From Thermoplasmata archaeon (GTDB lineage Archaea; Thermoplasmatota; Thermoplasmata; GCA-020350865), in the NCBI GenBank assembly GCA_020348445.1, contig CP070751.1:2021930-2085929 (forward strand): a DNA stretch of 64,000 bases, read 5' to 3'. Shown here piece by piece: positions 1 through 8,375 of this stretch; positions within the stretch are counted from its first letter, which is position 1; each line of letters begins with the position of its first letter. The notes under the pieces are model-generated. The model did not search any database, was not told the DNA's origin, and saw only the letters and a program-made list of their open reading frames with translations. A program made the translations under genes and the position numbers.

Positions 1-1130
1 TGATTCACTCCAATTCACTTCTACCAAACCAATGTATCCGGCTGAGTGATTGTAACCAGAGGCGTAGGCTGTAACTGATCCATATACCTCTAGGATTACC
101 GTTGTAAGTGGAATGCCGTTGGGTGCATCAGTGATATTTATGAAATCCAATGTGGGGGGATTAATGCTCACATCGAAAGTATCACTAATTCCCAAGGAAT
201 AATTAATACCAGTAATTGTAGTAACACCAGATGAAGCACCAGCAGTGAATGTTGTTGAGGTGCCAAAGAGAATGTCAAGGGTCCCCAATCCTGCAGATTC
301 GCTCCAATTTACGTCTATCAACATAAAATAACCGCATGTCGCATTGTAACCTGAGGCATATGCAGTAACGTTTTCACCCGAATATAAGACAACAGTCGTT
401 AGTTCGGAACCATTAGGTATGTCTGTTAAAATTATAGAGTCAAGTGTTGGAGGCAGGATTTCCACAGTAAATATATCGCTCACTCCTAATTGGGTATTCT
501 GGCCTGTTATTGTTGTAGTGCCTCCATTAGAGCCTGCTGTATATGTGGCTGATGACCCAGTTGGATGATCAAAATAGCCAAGATCAGGAGAATCGCTCCA
601 ATTTACCTCTACCAGACCCACATAACCAAGTGTCATGTTATAGCCTGATGCATATGCCGTAATTTCTCCCCCCACAGGAATTGTTACGGTGTTTAGAGCC
701 GAACCATTTGGTGTGTCTGTTAGAATAATAAAATCTATATTTGCATGTGTGGAAAGGTTCAGAATAAAGAAATCGCCTAGACCAAGTGTTATATTATTAC
801 CTTCTATATATGTCACTCCCACTGATGATCCTGTAAATATTGTGGCTGTCCCAGTAAGATTATCAAAATCCCCAAGATCAGGGGTGTCTGTCCAATTTAC
901 TTCGACTGGTTCTACATATAAAGGGCCAATTTTACCAGAACTGTTGTATCCTGATGCATAAATAAAAAGTGGTTCACCCACTTCCCAAGACATATGGGGT
1001 ATTTCTGTTCCATTTTGATTAGGCATATCAGTTAATAGGATAAAATCAACGGTTGGTGGAATGACATTATACACCACGCTATCGGTATGACCGTCATAAC
1101 TTGCATTGAACCATACCTTGCCTGGTGTTA
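1..1130. repeat. Left copy of a 1.1-kb direct repeat (partner 6531-7660)
   Basis: Bases 1-1130 align without gaps to 6531-7660 at a constant offset of 6,530 with only scattered substitutions; similarity falls off gradually between about 1130 and 1260. The repeat lies inside the coding regions of two neighbouring paralogues and encodes about four Ig-like repeats. It may extend beyond the left edge. Confidence 0.85.
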
Positions 1131-3228
1131 TATCCACATCTATCCCACTATTATTTGCATGAGAGGAACCAATTAGATAGGATGTCCCGCCATCAGCACT
1201 CCAGTTAGCAATTCTCGTGCCAATATATCCCTTTGAATTGTTATATGCAGAGCAATTGCCCCATATCCTGAAACATATGGGGACTGTTTGATCTGGCAAT
1301 CGTACCCCATCGGGAATATCTGTGATTTGAATAAAATCCACTCCCATAGGTTCAAGCACAGTCACTTCTGTGGTGGTTGAAGGCCCCGCTACAACATCCA
1401 GGGTAATTGTAACTGTCCCCCAATTGGTATCATTACAGGTGATTGTGGATGATGAACCTGGGCTTGTGACATGAACAATTGATGAATTCGTGCTGGTCCA
1501 AGTGGTACTCGCATTAACATCATGTATATAGCCAACAGTGTAATTGTATGCCGCACCATAGAAAGTGTCAACACTGCCCAGGGGATAACTTGGGTAGTTT
1601 GCAGGATCACTTAGATTAATGCCTCCTCCACCAGATGCATCTCTGATATAGACATAGTCAATAGTTGGAGGAATTACCCCGTATAGGACACTATCTGAAA
1701 GTACAGAATAAGAAGCGTCAAAATACACCCAAGCCCCACCTACTGTCCCTACATCTATACCGTTTGTGGAATTTGGCGTTGAACCTAAAAGAATCGCATT
1801 TCCACCTGTTACGGTCCAATCTGCGTCAACCACATCTATGTAACCTGAAGAATAATTATATGCCGAGCAGTAGCCCCATTCCTGATAGCCTACTTCCACA
1901 TCACCCCCTGCAAGGGGAGTTCCATCTGGAGTATCGGTAATATCAATATAATCAATTGTCGGCGATAAAACCAAATATTCGACACTATCTGAGGAACCGC
2001 CATAAGAAGCATTAAACCAAACTGGGACCCCTTGAATTGTTCCGACATCGATTCCGTTTGTGGAATTTGGTGATGAGCCTAAAAGAAACGCATTCCCACC
2101 TGCTGCAGTCCAATCCGCATCAACAACATCTATGTAACCAGAAGTATCATTATATGCAGAGCAGTTGCCCCACTCCCGGTGTCCCGGAGGAACTATTTTA
2201 TCGGTTAGGGGATTTCCATCAGGAGTATCGGTAATGTCTATATAATCAACTGTCGGCGATATAATCGTATATTCGACACTATATGAGAAACCACTATAAG
2301 AAGCATTAAACCAAACTGAGACTCCACCAATTGTTCCCACATCGATTCCGTTTGTGGTATCTGGTGATGAATTTAAAAGAACAGCATTGCCGCCTCCTGC
2401 AGTCCAATCTGCATCAGCCACATCTATATAACCATAAGTGTAATTATATGCAGAGCAGTGGCCCCATTCCTGATGGCCTACAGGCACTGGGCCTCCTGCA
2501 AGGGTTGTTCCATTTGGTATATCCGTTATATTTAAATAATCAATTGCCGGCAACGAAACCATATATTCGACACTATCCGAGAAAATACCATAAGTAGCAT
2601 TGAACCAAACCGAGACTCCACCAATTGTTCCGACATCGATTCCGTTTGTGACATTTGGTGATGAACCTAAAAGAACAGCATTGCCGCCTGCTGCAGTCCA
2701 ATCTGCATCAACCACATCTATGTAACCAGAAGTATCATTATATGCAGAACAGTTGCCCCATTCCTGATGGCCCATAAAAACTGGGCCGCCCGCAAGGGGT
2801 GTACCACCTGGAGTATCGGTAATGTCTATATAGTCGATAGTAGGGTCTAGAATACTAACATTGAAGGTGTCGTTAATATAGGATGTATAACTGCCCATAA
2901 TCGAGGTATTACCTCCTGAGTTGCCTGCAGTGAAGGTGGAGGATGTACCTGTAGAATTGTCCAAAGAACCCAACCTTGGCCATGCTTCTTCCCGCCAATC
3001 CACCACCACCAAGTCCACATAACCACTTGTGGAATTATAGCCAGAAGCATAGGCCGTGACCTTACCGCCCACAGAGAGGTTAACTGTCGTAAGTACTGTT
3101 CCATTGGGTGCGTCTGTTAGAAGGATAAAATCAATTTCTTCAGCCTCAGCCTCCTCCTGAAAAAATAGGAAGGTGCTCAACATCAATAACACAAATAGAA
3201 TTATGCCCACAATTTTTTTCCCAGTCAT
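1..3228 (-). CDS. Giant Ig-like repeat surface protein, C-terminus outside the window; probable membrane-anchored wHTH regulator
   Basis: The frame is open from the ATG at 3228 to base 1 (about 1,076 codons) with no stop, so the gene continues off the left edge. Residues 1-29 are a signal peptide (MTGKKIVGII, a hydrophobic core, then EEAEA). Eleven Ig-like (Big_2-type) repeats of about 98 residues follow, each opening with a (V/I)DYI-x-ITD-x-P-(D/N)G type motif and each holding an (A/S)-Y-N-x-(S/T) sequon. Repeats 2-5 are close copies in exact 294-bp register. The leftmost 1.1 kb is almost identical to part of the next gene. An AGGGAT Shine-Dalgarno-like box lies 4 bases before the ATG, as in the next gene. 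By homology the missing end should carry a PKD or beta-helix module, a membrane segment and two wHTH domains; that part is inferred, not seen. Confidence 0.88.
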   Translation of the reverse strand, partial: MTGKKIVGIILFVLLMLSTFLFFQEEAEAEEIDFILLTDAPNGTVLTTVNLSVGGKVTAYASGYNSTSGYVDLVVVDWREEAWPRLGSLDNSTGTSSTFTAGNSGGNTSIMGSYTSYINDTFNVSILDPTIDYIDITDTPGGTPLAGGPVFMGHQEWGNCSAYNDTSGYIDVVDADWTAAGGNAVLLGSSPNVTNGIDVGTIGGVSVWFNATYGIFSDSVEYMVSLPAIDYLNITDIPNGTTLAGGPVPVGHQEWGHCSAYNYTYGYIDVADADWTAGGGNAVLLNSSPDTTNGIDVGTIGGVSVWFNASYSGFSYSVEYTIISPTVDYIDITDTPDGNPLTDKIVPPGHREWGNCSAYNDTSGYIDVVDADWTAAGGNAFLLGSSPNSTNGIDVGTIQGVPVWFNASYGGSSDSVEYLVLSPTIDYIDITDTPDGTPLAGGDVEVGYQEWGYCSAYNYSSGYIDVVDADWTVTGGNAILLGSTPNSTNGIDVGTVGGAWVYFDASYSVLSDSVLYGVIPPTIDYVYIRDASGGGGINLSDPANYPSYPLGSVDTFYGAAYNYTVGYIHDVNASTTWTSTNSSIVHVTSPGSSSTITCNDTNWGTVTITLDVVAGPSTTTEVTVLEPMGVDFIQITDIPDGVRLPDQTVPICFRIWGNCSAYNNSKGYIGTRIANWSADGGTSYLIGSSHANNSGIDVDITPGKVWFNASYDGHTDSVVYNVIPPTVDFILLTDMPNQNGTEIPHMSWEVGEPLFIYASGYNSSGKIGPLYVEPVEVNWTDTPDLGDFDNLTGTATIFTGSSVGVTYIEGNNITLGLGDFFILNLSTHANIDFIILTDTPNGSALNTVTIPVGGEITAYASGYNMTLGYVGLVEVNWSDSPDLGYFDHPTGSSATYTAGSNGGTTTITGQNTQLGVSDIFTVEILPPTLDSIILTDIPNGSELTTVVLYSGENVTAYASGYNATCGYFMLIDVNWSESAGLGTLDILFGTSTTFTAGASSGVTTITGINYSLGISDTFDVSINPPTLDFINITDAPNGIPLTTVILEVYGSVTAYASGYNHSAGYIGLVEVNWSES
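1650..2830. repeat. Four tandem 294-bp coding repeats
   Basis: The landmark ACATC(G/T)AT recurs at 1751, 2045, 2339 and 2633, exactly 294 bp (98 codons) apart, within very similar flanking sequence. Each unit encodes one Ig-like repeat with the motifs QEWG-(N/Y/H)-CSAYN and NGIDVGT. Exact register and high similarity point to recent tandem duplication or ongoing homogenisation. Confidence 0.85.
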
Positions 3229-3261
3229 GTTTATCCCTTATTACTTATATATTTAAAAGGA

Positions 3262-3319
3262 TATAAATGTAGTTTGGAAACTTTTTTGCATATTATAGAT
3301 TATTTTTGGTCTTTTTTGG
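3262..3319 (-). promoter_or_regulatory. Promoter with paired upstream boxes for the leftmost gene
   Basis: Read on the plus strand, TATAAAT at 3262-3268 is followed by box 1 TTTGGAAACTTTTTTGC (3273-3289) and a second related box TTTGGTCTTTTTTGG (3305-3319), start to start 32 bp. In gene direction the boxes sit directly upstream of the TATA box, which is about 35 bases before the start codon. The same layout occurs before three paralogues. Confidence 0.75.
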
Positions 3320-3347
3320 TAGCTTGGACTGTAGGTTGGGCATATAC

Positions 3348-6300
3348 TTACACACTATATCTTCCCAGAGCATAGTACCTTGTTTCCCTGCCCACGACCT
3401 CCTTCTTTACAAAACCAACCTCCTCCAACTTCGATAGATGATAACCTGCAACCTGGCGGCTGACACCTGTGGAGGAGGCTATTTTTTTCTGACCTATACC
3501 CGAGTTGTTCCTTATAATTCCAAATATTTTCTGTTCTATGGCACTTAAATGGTGCAGGCCGCCCTTTAACTTTGGAACGTGTGCAGGATAAAAGCGTTTT
3601 TTTGCCCCGTCAACTCTTGAGTAAATAAACTGTGCTTCCTCCAATTGCTTAAGGTGATAAACAAGCTGGCCACTACCCAGTTCCAGCACTTCTTTCATAA
3701 GAAAGAAATAAGCACCGGGATTTCCAAGTACGTAACCGTATATTTTATACCTTGTAGGTTGATCAAGCAGTTCCTCTTTCTTAAGTCTCGTATACAGGGG
3801 TAAAAACAACGTGAGCAATGCCACCTTTCCCACCTCTGTGAGAAGGCCCCCCACTCCAAGGGCAAGAACAGAACAAGCAATTATAAACAACAGAATTGGG
3901 AAAGGCTCAGAAACTGGCTCCTTTAAAATTAATGTATCGACCTCATCACCGGAAAGCCCTGAGTTTAGATCGATTCTCTTGTCTATTTTACCATCGTTGT
4001 CCTCATCGATATACAAAGTAACAGGTTTACCTGAACTTAGAACTTCCCAGTTTTTTATTCTATAGATGTGAGTTGCATCCTCTTTTAATTTCATATCTGT
4101 CAAAATAAAATTATCCTGTTGATCATCTATGGACGTTGAAATCTCCAGAGAATAGAGTTTATCGTTCTCATTGGTGGATATTGATATTTCCTCTTCATTA
4201 AAATCGAAGACATATATATCTACAGTATTTTCAGAACATGTCACATCCAGTACACCATATTTTCTAACAATATCATCACTTACTCGAATCACGCTTAAAT
4301 CATAAAAACCGCTTCCAGTTCCTCTCACTTCAAATGTATAGCGCTCATCCAATGGAATAAAGTACACCTCGATATCGCTGTACATCATTGAAATAAATGC
4401 CCCTTCGATATCTTGTATTGGGTGGCCTTCGAAAAATCCAATTTGCCTGCCTACAGGGTTCGTTATCAACAGATCGGCAGGGCACTGTAAAATAACAACG
4501 CATTCACCACTTTCATTCAAAAATCCCTTGGCACCTTTCTGACTGGGTATCGCGTTAGACTGGTCATTATTATCCATGTTTTCAACTAAAACCGCTATTG
4601 TACTAGGATCACTCCCCCCTTCATCATCTGTTACAGTCAAGGTTACAGTGTATTCTCCATTTTCATCATAGCTATGCGCCAGTGTTTCTCCTGATCCTGT
4701 GGTCCCGTCACCAAAATTCCATTGATAGGAAACCAAGTATCCCTCAAAATCTGAGGAGAAGGATGCATCAAAAAAGACAACTCCCACCAATGGGATGATA
4801 TCGTTGAATTGGATAATAGCTTCCTGATTTTCTCCATCCTGCGAGTTGAAGAGCAAATGCACAGAATATATTTTCCCTAAGAATTCAAATGTTACGATTA
4901 TTGGATTTGATCCGCCATTATGTCCATTATACGTTAGAACGACCCTGTAAATCTTCTGAACATTCATTTCATAGGAAATCTCTCCAATATCTGGTTGACT
5001 TGAATGCCTTGTTACTTCAACGTCTTCTACGATAACTCCATCTTCCTCCAATCCCATTGTAATTATGTTTTTCTTTCTCCCTGTGACCCTTAAAGTGATA
5101 TCAATTGAGAATGTGAAGTTACCTCCAGAAAAGCCTGTTCCATTATGGTATTTAGCCTCTGATGTGGGAAGCGTATTGACGTTTATCACAAACAGATTAC
5201 CAGTCTGGTTAGTTAAGGTACCAAAAGTTGCCGTTACCCTGCAGTAACCTCCTTTCCATCCTGCTGTGAAATTTGTGTACTCATTGGGTCCAGAAGTAAC
5301 TTTTCCAACTATTGTATTGTTGCTTTCCCATGTAGCCTTTACATCTTTTACGTAATCTGCAGTATTGTTGTGCCCTGCCGCCCAAAAGACATCTTTATTT
5401 CCCTCATTGTATGTGATATCTCCCACCCACGCTCTGCCTCCACTTGGTGAATCCACGACTGTTATGTAGTCTATTCTCGGAGCTAAGACCGTAAGATCAC
5501 CTGTAATATCACCTATCCCAAAGTAATCGGCAGAAACTCTACATGTACTATCTGAAACAACTTTTTGGGCCGTGAAATTGGTCCAAAGTCCAGGTGATGT
5601 GACTTTCCCGACATTTTGGTCATCACTCTCCCATACAACCTCCACCTCCCCAAGATAATCTGCAGTATCGTTGTATGCAGCTGCATAAAAATGATCCACT
5701 TCCCAGACAACATAGGTTTTTGTAGTTACGATATTGCCAAGTCCACCTGTCCCATCTCTAATAAGGATATAATCCACTGTGGGTTCTATTACCGTAACTT
5801 TGGTTGTACCCTGTTTTCCTGAGGCTGTTAGTGTTATTGTTACAGTTCCCCAATTTTGATCATCGCAATCTATGTCGGTTGATGAACCAGGTGATGTAAC
5901 CTTTACAATTAATTCATTTGAGCTTGCCCAAGTTGCATTGTCTGGAACATCATCAAAATAATCGGTAGTATAGTTGTACATTGCGCCATAGTATTTATCT
6001 GTTCCTCCCACTGGGTAGCTTTTGTAATTGGCAGGATCACATAGATTGAATCCTCCTCCCCCAGGTTGGGTCCTAATGAGTATGTAATCTGCCCTTGGAG
6101 GATTGATATAAATATCAAATGAATCACTCACCCCTTCACTTGAATTTATGCCTGTTATTGTGGTTGAGCCTCCTTCGTGACCTGCTGTGAAAGTTGTAGA
6201 AATCCCTGATGAATTGTCCAAATTACCCAATCCCGCAGGCTCGTCCCAATTCACCGGAATTAGCCCAATGTAGCCGCACGTGTTGTTGTAAGCAGAAGCA

Positions 6301-8255
6301 TAGACAGTGATACTTTCACCAACATCTAATGTAACCAGAGATAGTGTTGTGCCATTTGGAGCATCTGTAAGAATTATGTAATCCACCTCCGGTGGTAATA
6401 TGTTCACATCAAAAGAATCGCTGACTCCAAGGGGATTATTTTCACCGGTGATGGTTGTTAAACCGTCTGTCTTGCCTGCTGTAAAGGTCGTGGATGTTCC
6501 ATAGACATTGTCCAATGAACCCAATCCTTGTGATTCACTCCAATTCACCTCTATCAAACCAATGTATCCAGCTGAGTAATTATAACCAGAAGCATAGGCT
6601 GTAACTGATCCATATACCTCTAGGGTTACCATTGTAAGTGAAAAACCATCAGGCGCATCAGTAATATTTATGAAATCCAATGCGGGGGGATTGATGCTCA
6701 CTTCGAACGTGTCACTCATTCCCAAGGTATAATTAATACCAGTAATTGTAGTCACACCAGATGAAGCACCGGCAGTGAATGTTGTTGAGGTGCCAAAGAG
6801 ATTGTCCAAGGTACCCAATCCTTCAGATTCACTCCAATTTACGTCTATCAACCTTAAATAACCGCTTGTCGCATTGTAACCTGATGCATATGCAGTAACG
6901 TTTTCGCCTGAATACAAAACAACAGTGGTTAGTTCGGTACCATTAGGCATGTCTGTTAAAGTTATAGAATCAAGTGTTGGAGGTAGGATCTCAACAGTGA
7001 ATATATCGCTCACTCCTAATTTGCTATTCTGACCTGTTATGGTTGTAGAACCTCCATTAGAGCCTGCTGTATATGTGGCTGATTTCCCTGTTGGATTATC
7101 AAAATAGCCCAAATCAGGAGAATCGCTCCAATTGACTTCCACTAAACCTACATAACCAAGTGTTGTGTTATAGCCCGAAGCATAAGCTTTTATTTTTCCC
7201 CCTACAGGAATTGTTACAGTGTTGAGAGCAGAACCATTTGGTTTGTCTGTTAAACGTATAAAATCCACATTCCCATGTGTGGAAAGGTTCAGCATAAAGA
7301 AATCGCCTAGACCAAGTGTTATATTATTACCTTCTATATATGTCACTCCCACTGATGTTCCAGTAAATATCGTGGCTGTCCCCGTAAGATTATCAAAATC
7401 CCCAAGATCGGGGGTGTCTGTCCAATTTACTACGACCGGCCCTACATATATTGGGCCAATTTTACCAGAACTGTTGTATCCTGATGCATAAATAAAAAGT
7501 GGTTCACCCACTTCCCAAGACATATGAGGTATTTCTGTTCCATTTTGATTAGGCATATTAGTTAGTAGGATGAAATCGACAGTCGGTGGGATGACATTAT
7601 ACACCACGCTATCGGTATGACCGTCATAACTTGCATTGAACCATACCTTACCTGGTGTTATGTCCACATCTATTCCATTCATTGTTGCGTGAGAACCGCC
7701 AAGAAGATATGATGTCCCACCCTCAGCACTCCAGGTGGCATTTCTCATGCCGATATATCGTGCTGTATTATTGTATGCTGAGCAGTAACCCCATTCTTGG
7801 AAGCTTATAGGCACTGAGCGATCGGGCAAAGGTGTACCATCCGGAGTATCGGTAATCTCTATGTAATCCACAGTAGGTGAAAGAATCTCTACGTCAAATG
7901 TGTCGTTCATTCCTTTAAAGTCCTCGCCTAAAATCGTTGTATTACCCCCTGACATACCTGCTGTGAAAGTGGAGGATGTACCTGTAGAATTATCCAAAGT
8001 GCCCAATCCTGCGAATTCGTACCAATTCACCAGCACTAAATCCACATAACCGCTTGAGAAATTATAGCCAGATGCATAGGCCGTAACTTTACCTTTTACA
8101 GGGAGAGTGATATTATCAAGCTCTATCCCATCAGGTGCGTCTGTAAGAACAATGAAATCAATGCTTGCAGCCTCAGCCTCCTCCTGAAAAAATAGGAAGA
8201 TGTTCAGCATCAATAACACAAATAAAATTATGCCCACAATTTTTTTTCCAGCCAT
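3348..8255 (-). CDS. Giant Ig-repeat/PKD surface receptor with two cytoplasmic wHTH domains
   Basis: 1,635 residues. Signal peptide 1-30 (MAGKKIVGII, ends EEAEA). Ten Ig-like repeats from about 32 to 1015, all with a conserved Y/H-N-x-(S/T) sequon. A linker domain (starting near LPTSEAKYHNGTGF) leads to a PKD domain at about 1155-1228 (WNFGDGTTGSG, HSYDENGEYTVTLTV). A hydrophobic stretch at about 1452-1488 gives one or two membrane helices, followed by basic RLKK. The last 140 residues hold two wHTH domains: the first with LGSGQLVYHLKQLEEA and a basic wing KKRFYPA, the second with recognition helix SRQVAGYHLSKLEE and wing VGRETRYY. The predicted topology is outside repeats and inside DNA binding. 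Function as a membrane-tethered transcription regulator is inferred from architecture; the ligand is unknown. An alternative is a structural adhesin whose wHTH tail only regulates its own gene. Confidence 0.88.
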   Translation of the reverse strand: MAGKKIVGIILFVLLMLNIFLFFQEEAEAASIDFIVLTDAPDGIELDNITLPVKGKVTAYASGYNFSSGYVDLVLVNWYEFAGLGTLDNSTGTSSTFTAGMSGGNTTILGEDFKGMNDTFDVEILSPTVDYIEITDTPDGTPLPDRSVPISFQEWGYCSAYNNTARYIGMRNATWSAEGGTSYLLGGSHATMNGIDVDITPGKVWFNASYDGHTDSVVYNVIPPTVDFILLTNMPNQNGTEIPHMSWEVGEPLFIYASGYNSSGKIGPIYVGPVVVNWTDTPDLGDFDNLTGTATIFTGTSVGVTYIEGNNITLGLGDFFMLNLSTHGNVDFIRLTDKPNGSALNTVTIPVGGKIKAYASGYNTTLGYVGLVEVNWSDSPDLGYFDNPTGKSATYTAGSNGGSTTITGQNSKLGVSDIFTVEILPPTLDSITLTDMPNGTELTTVVLYSGENVTAYASGYNATSGYLRLIDVNWSESEGLGTLDNLFGTSTTFTAGASSGVTTITGINYTLGMSDTFEVSINPPALDFINITDAPDGFSLTMVTLEVYGSVTAYASGYNYSAGYIGLIEVNWSESQGLGSLDNVYGTSTTFTAGKTDGLTTITGENNPLGVSDSFDVNILPPEVDYIILTDAPNGTTLSLVTLDVGESITVYASAYNNTCGYIGLIPVNWDEPAGLGNLDNSSGISTTFTAGHEGGSTTITGINSSEGVSDSFDIYINPPRADYILIRTQPGGGGFNLCDPANYKSYPVGGTDKYYGAMYNYTTDYFDDVPDNATWASSNELIVKVTSPGSSTDIDCDDQNWGTVTITLTASGKQGTTKVTVIEPTVDYILIRDGTGGLGNIVTTKTYVVWEVDHFYAAAYNDTADYLGEVEVVWESDDQNVGKVTSPGLWTNFTAQKVVSDSTCRVSADYFGIGDITGDLTVLAPRIDYITVVDSPSGGRAWVGDITYNEGNKDVFWAAGHNNTADYVKDVKATWESNNTIVGKVTSGPNEYTNFTAGWKGGYCRVTATFGTLTNQTGNLFVINVNTLPTSEAKYHNGTGFSGGNFTFSIDITLRVTGRKKNIITMGLEEDGVIVEDVEVTRHSSQPDIGEISYEMNVQKIYRVVLTYNGHNGGSNPIIVTFEFLGKIYSVHLLFNSQDGENQEAIIQFNDIIPLVGVVFFDASFSSDFEGYLVSYQWNFGDGTTGSGETLAHSYDENGEYTVTLTVTDDEGGSDPSTIAVLVENMDNNDQSNAIPSQKGAKGFLNESGECVVILQCPADLLITNPVGRQIGFFEGHPIQDIEGAFISMMYSDIEVYFIPLDERYTFEVRGTGSGFYDLSVIRVSDDIVRKYGVLDVTCSENTVDIYVFDFNEEEISISTNENDKLYSLEISTSIDDQQDNFILTDMKLKEDATHIYRIKNWEVLSSGKPVTLYIDEDNDGKIDKRIDLNSGLSGDEVDTLILKEPVSEPFPILLFIIACSVLALGVGGLLTEVGKVALLTLFLPLYTRLKKEELLDQPTRYKIYGYVLGNPGAYFFLMKEVLELGSGQLVYHLKQLEEAQFIYSRVDGAKKRFYPAHVPKLKGGLHHLSAIEQKIFGIIRNNSGIGQKKIASSTGVSRQVAGYHLSKLEEVGFVKKEVVGRETRYYALGRYSV
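6531..7660. repeat. Right copy of the 1.1-kb direct repeat (partner 1-1130)
   Basis: Nearly identical to 1-1130 at offset 6,530, inside the Ig-like repeat region of 3348-8255. The offset (6,530) differs from the distance between the two start codons (5,027), so the left gene carries about 1.5 kb, roughly five repeats, of extra sequence between the start and this block. Confidence 0.85.
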
Positions 8256-8288
8256 GTTTATCCCTAGTTCCTCCTATGCCAAAAAGGA

Positions 8289-8347
8289 TATAAATGTAGT
8301 TTGGTAACTTTTTTGCATAAAATAAAATATTTTTGGTCTTTTTTTGG
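8289..8347 (-). promoter_or_regulatory. Promoter with paired upstream boxes for 3348-8255
   Basis: Plus-strand reading: TATAAAT 8289-8295, box 1 TTTGGTAACTTTTTTGC 8300-8316, box 2 TTTGGTCTTTTTTTGG 8332-8347, spacing 32 bp. TATA lies about 37 bases before the start codon at 8255, giving a short leader with AGGGAT as ribosome binding site. Confidence 0.75.
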
Positions 8348-8375
8348 TAGGAAGGGCCGTAGGCTGGGCATATGT

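Noticed and set aside
1650..2830. CRISPR array
   Set aside because: The repeats are 294 bp, contiguous without spacers, and in frame with coding sequence.
1..3228. Pseudogene at the left edge, because only short frames were apparent in other readings
   Set aside because: The minus frame is fully open from base 1 to the ATG at 3228; it only lacks its stop because the gene leaves the window.
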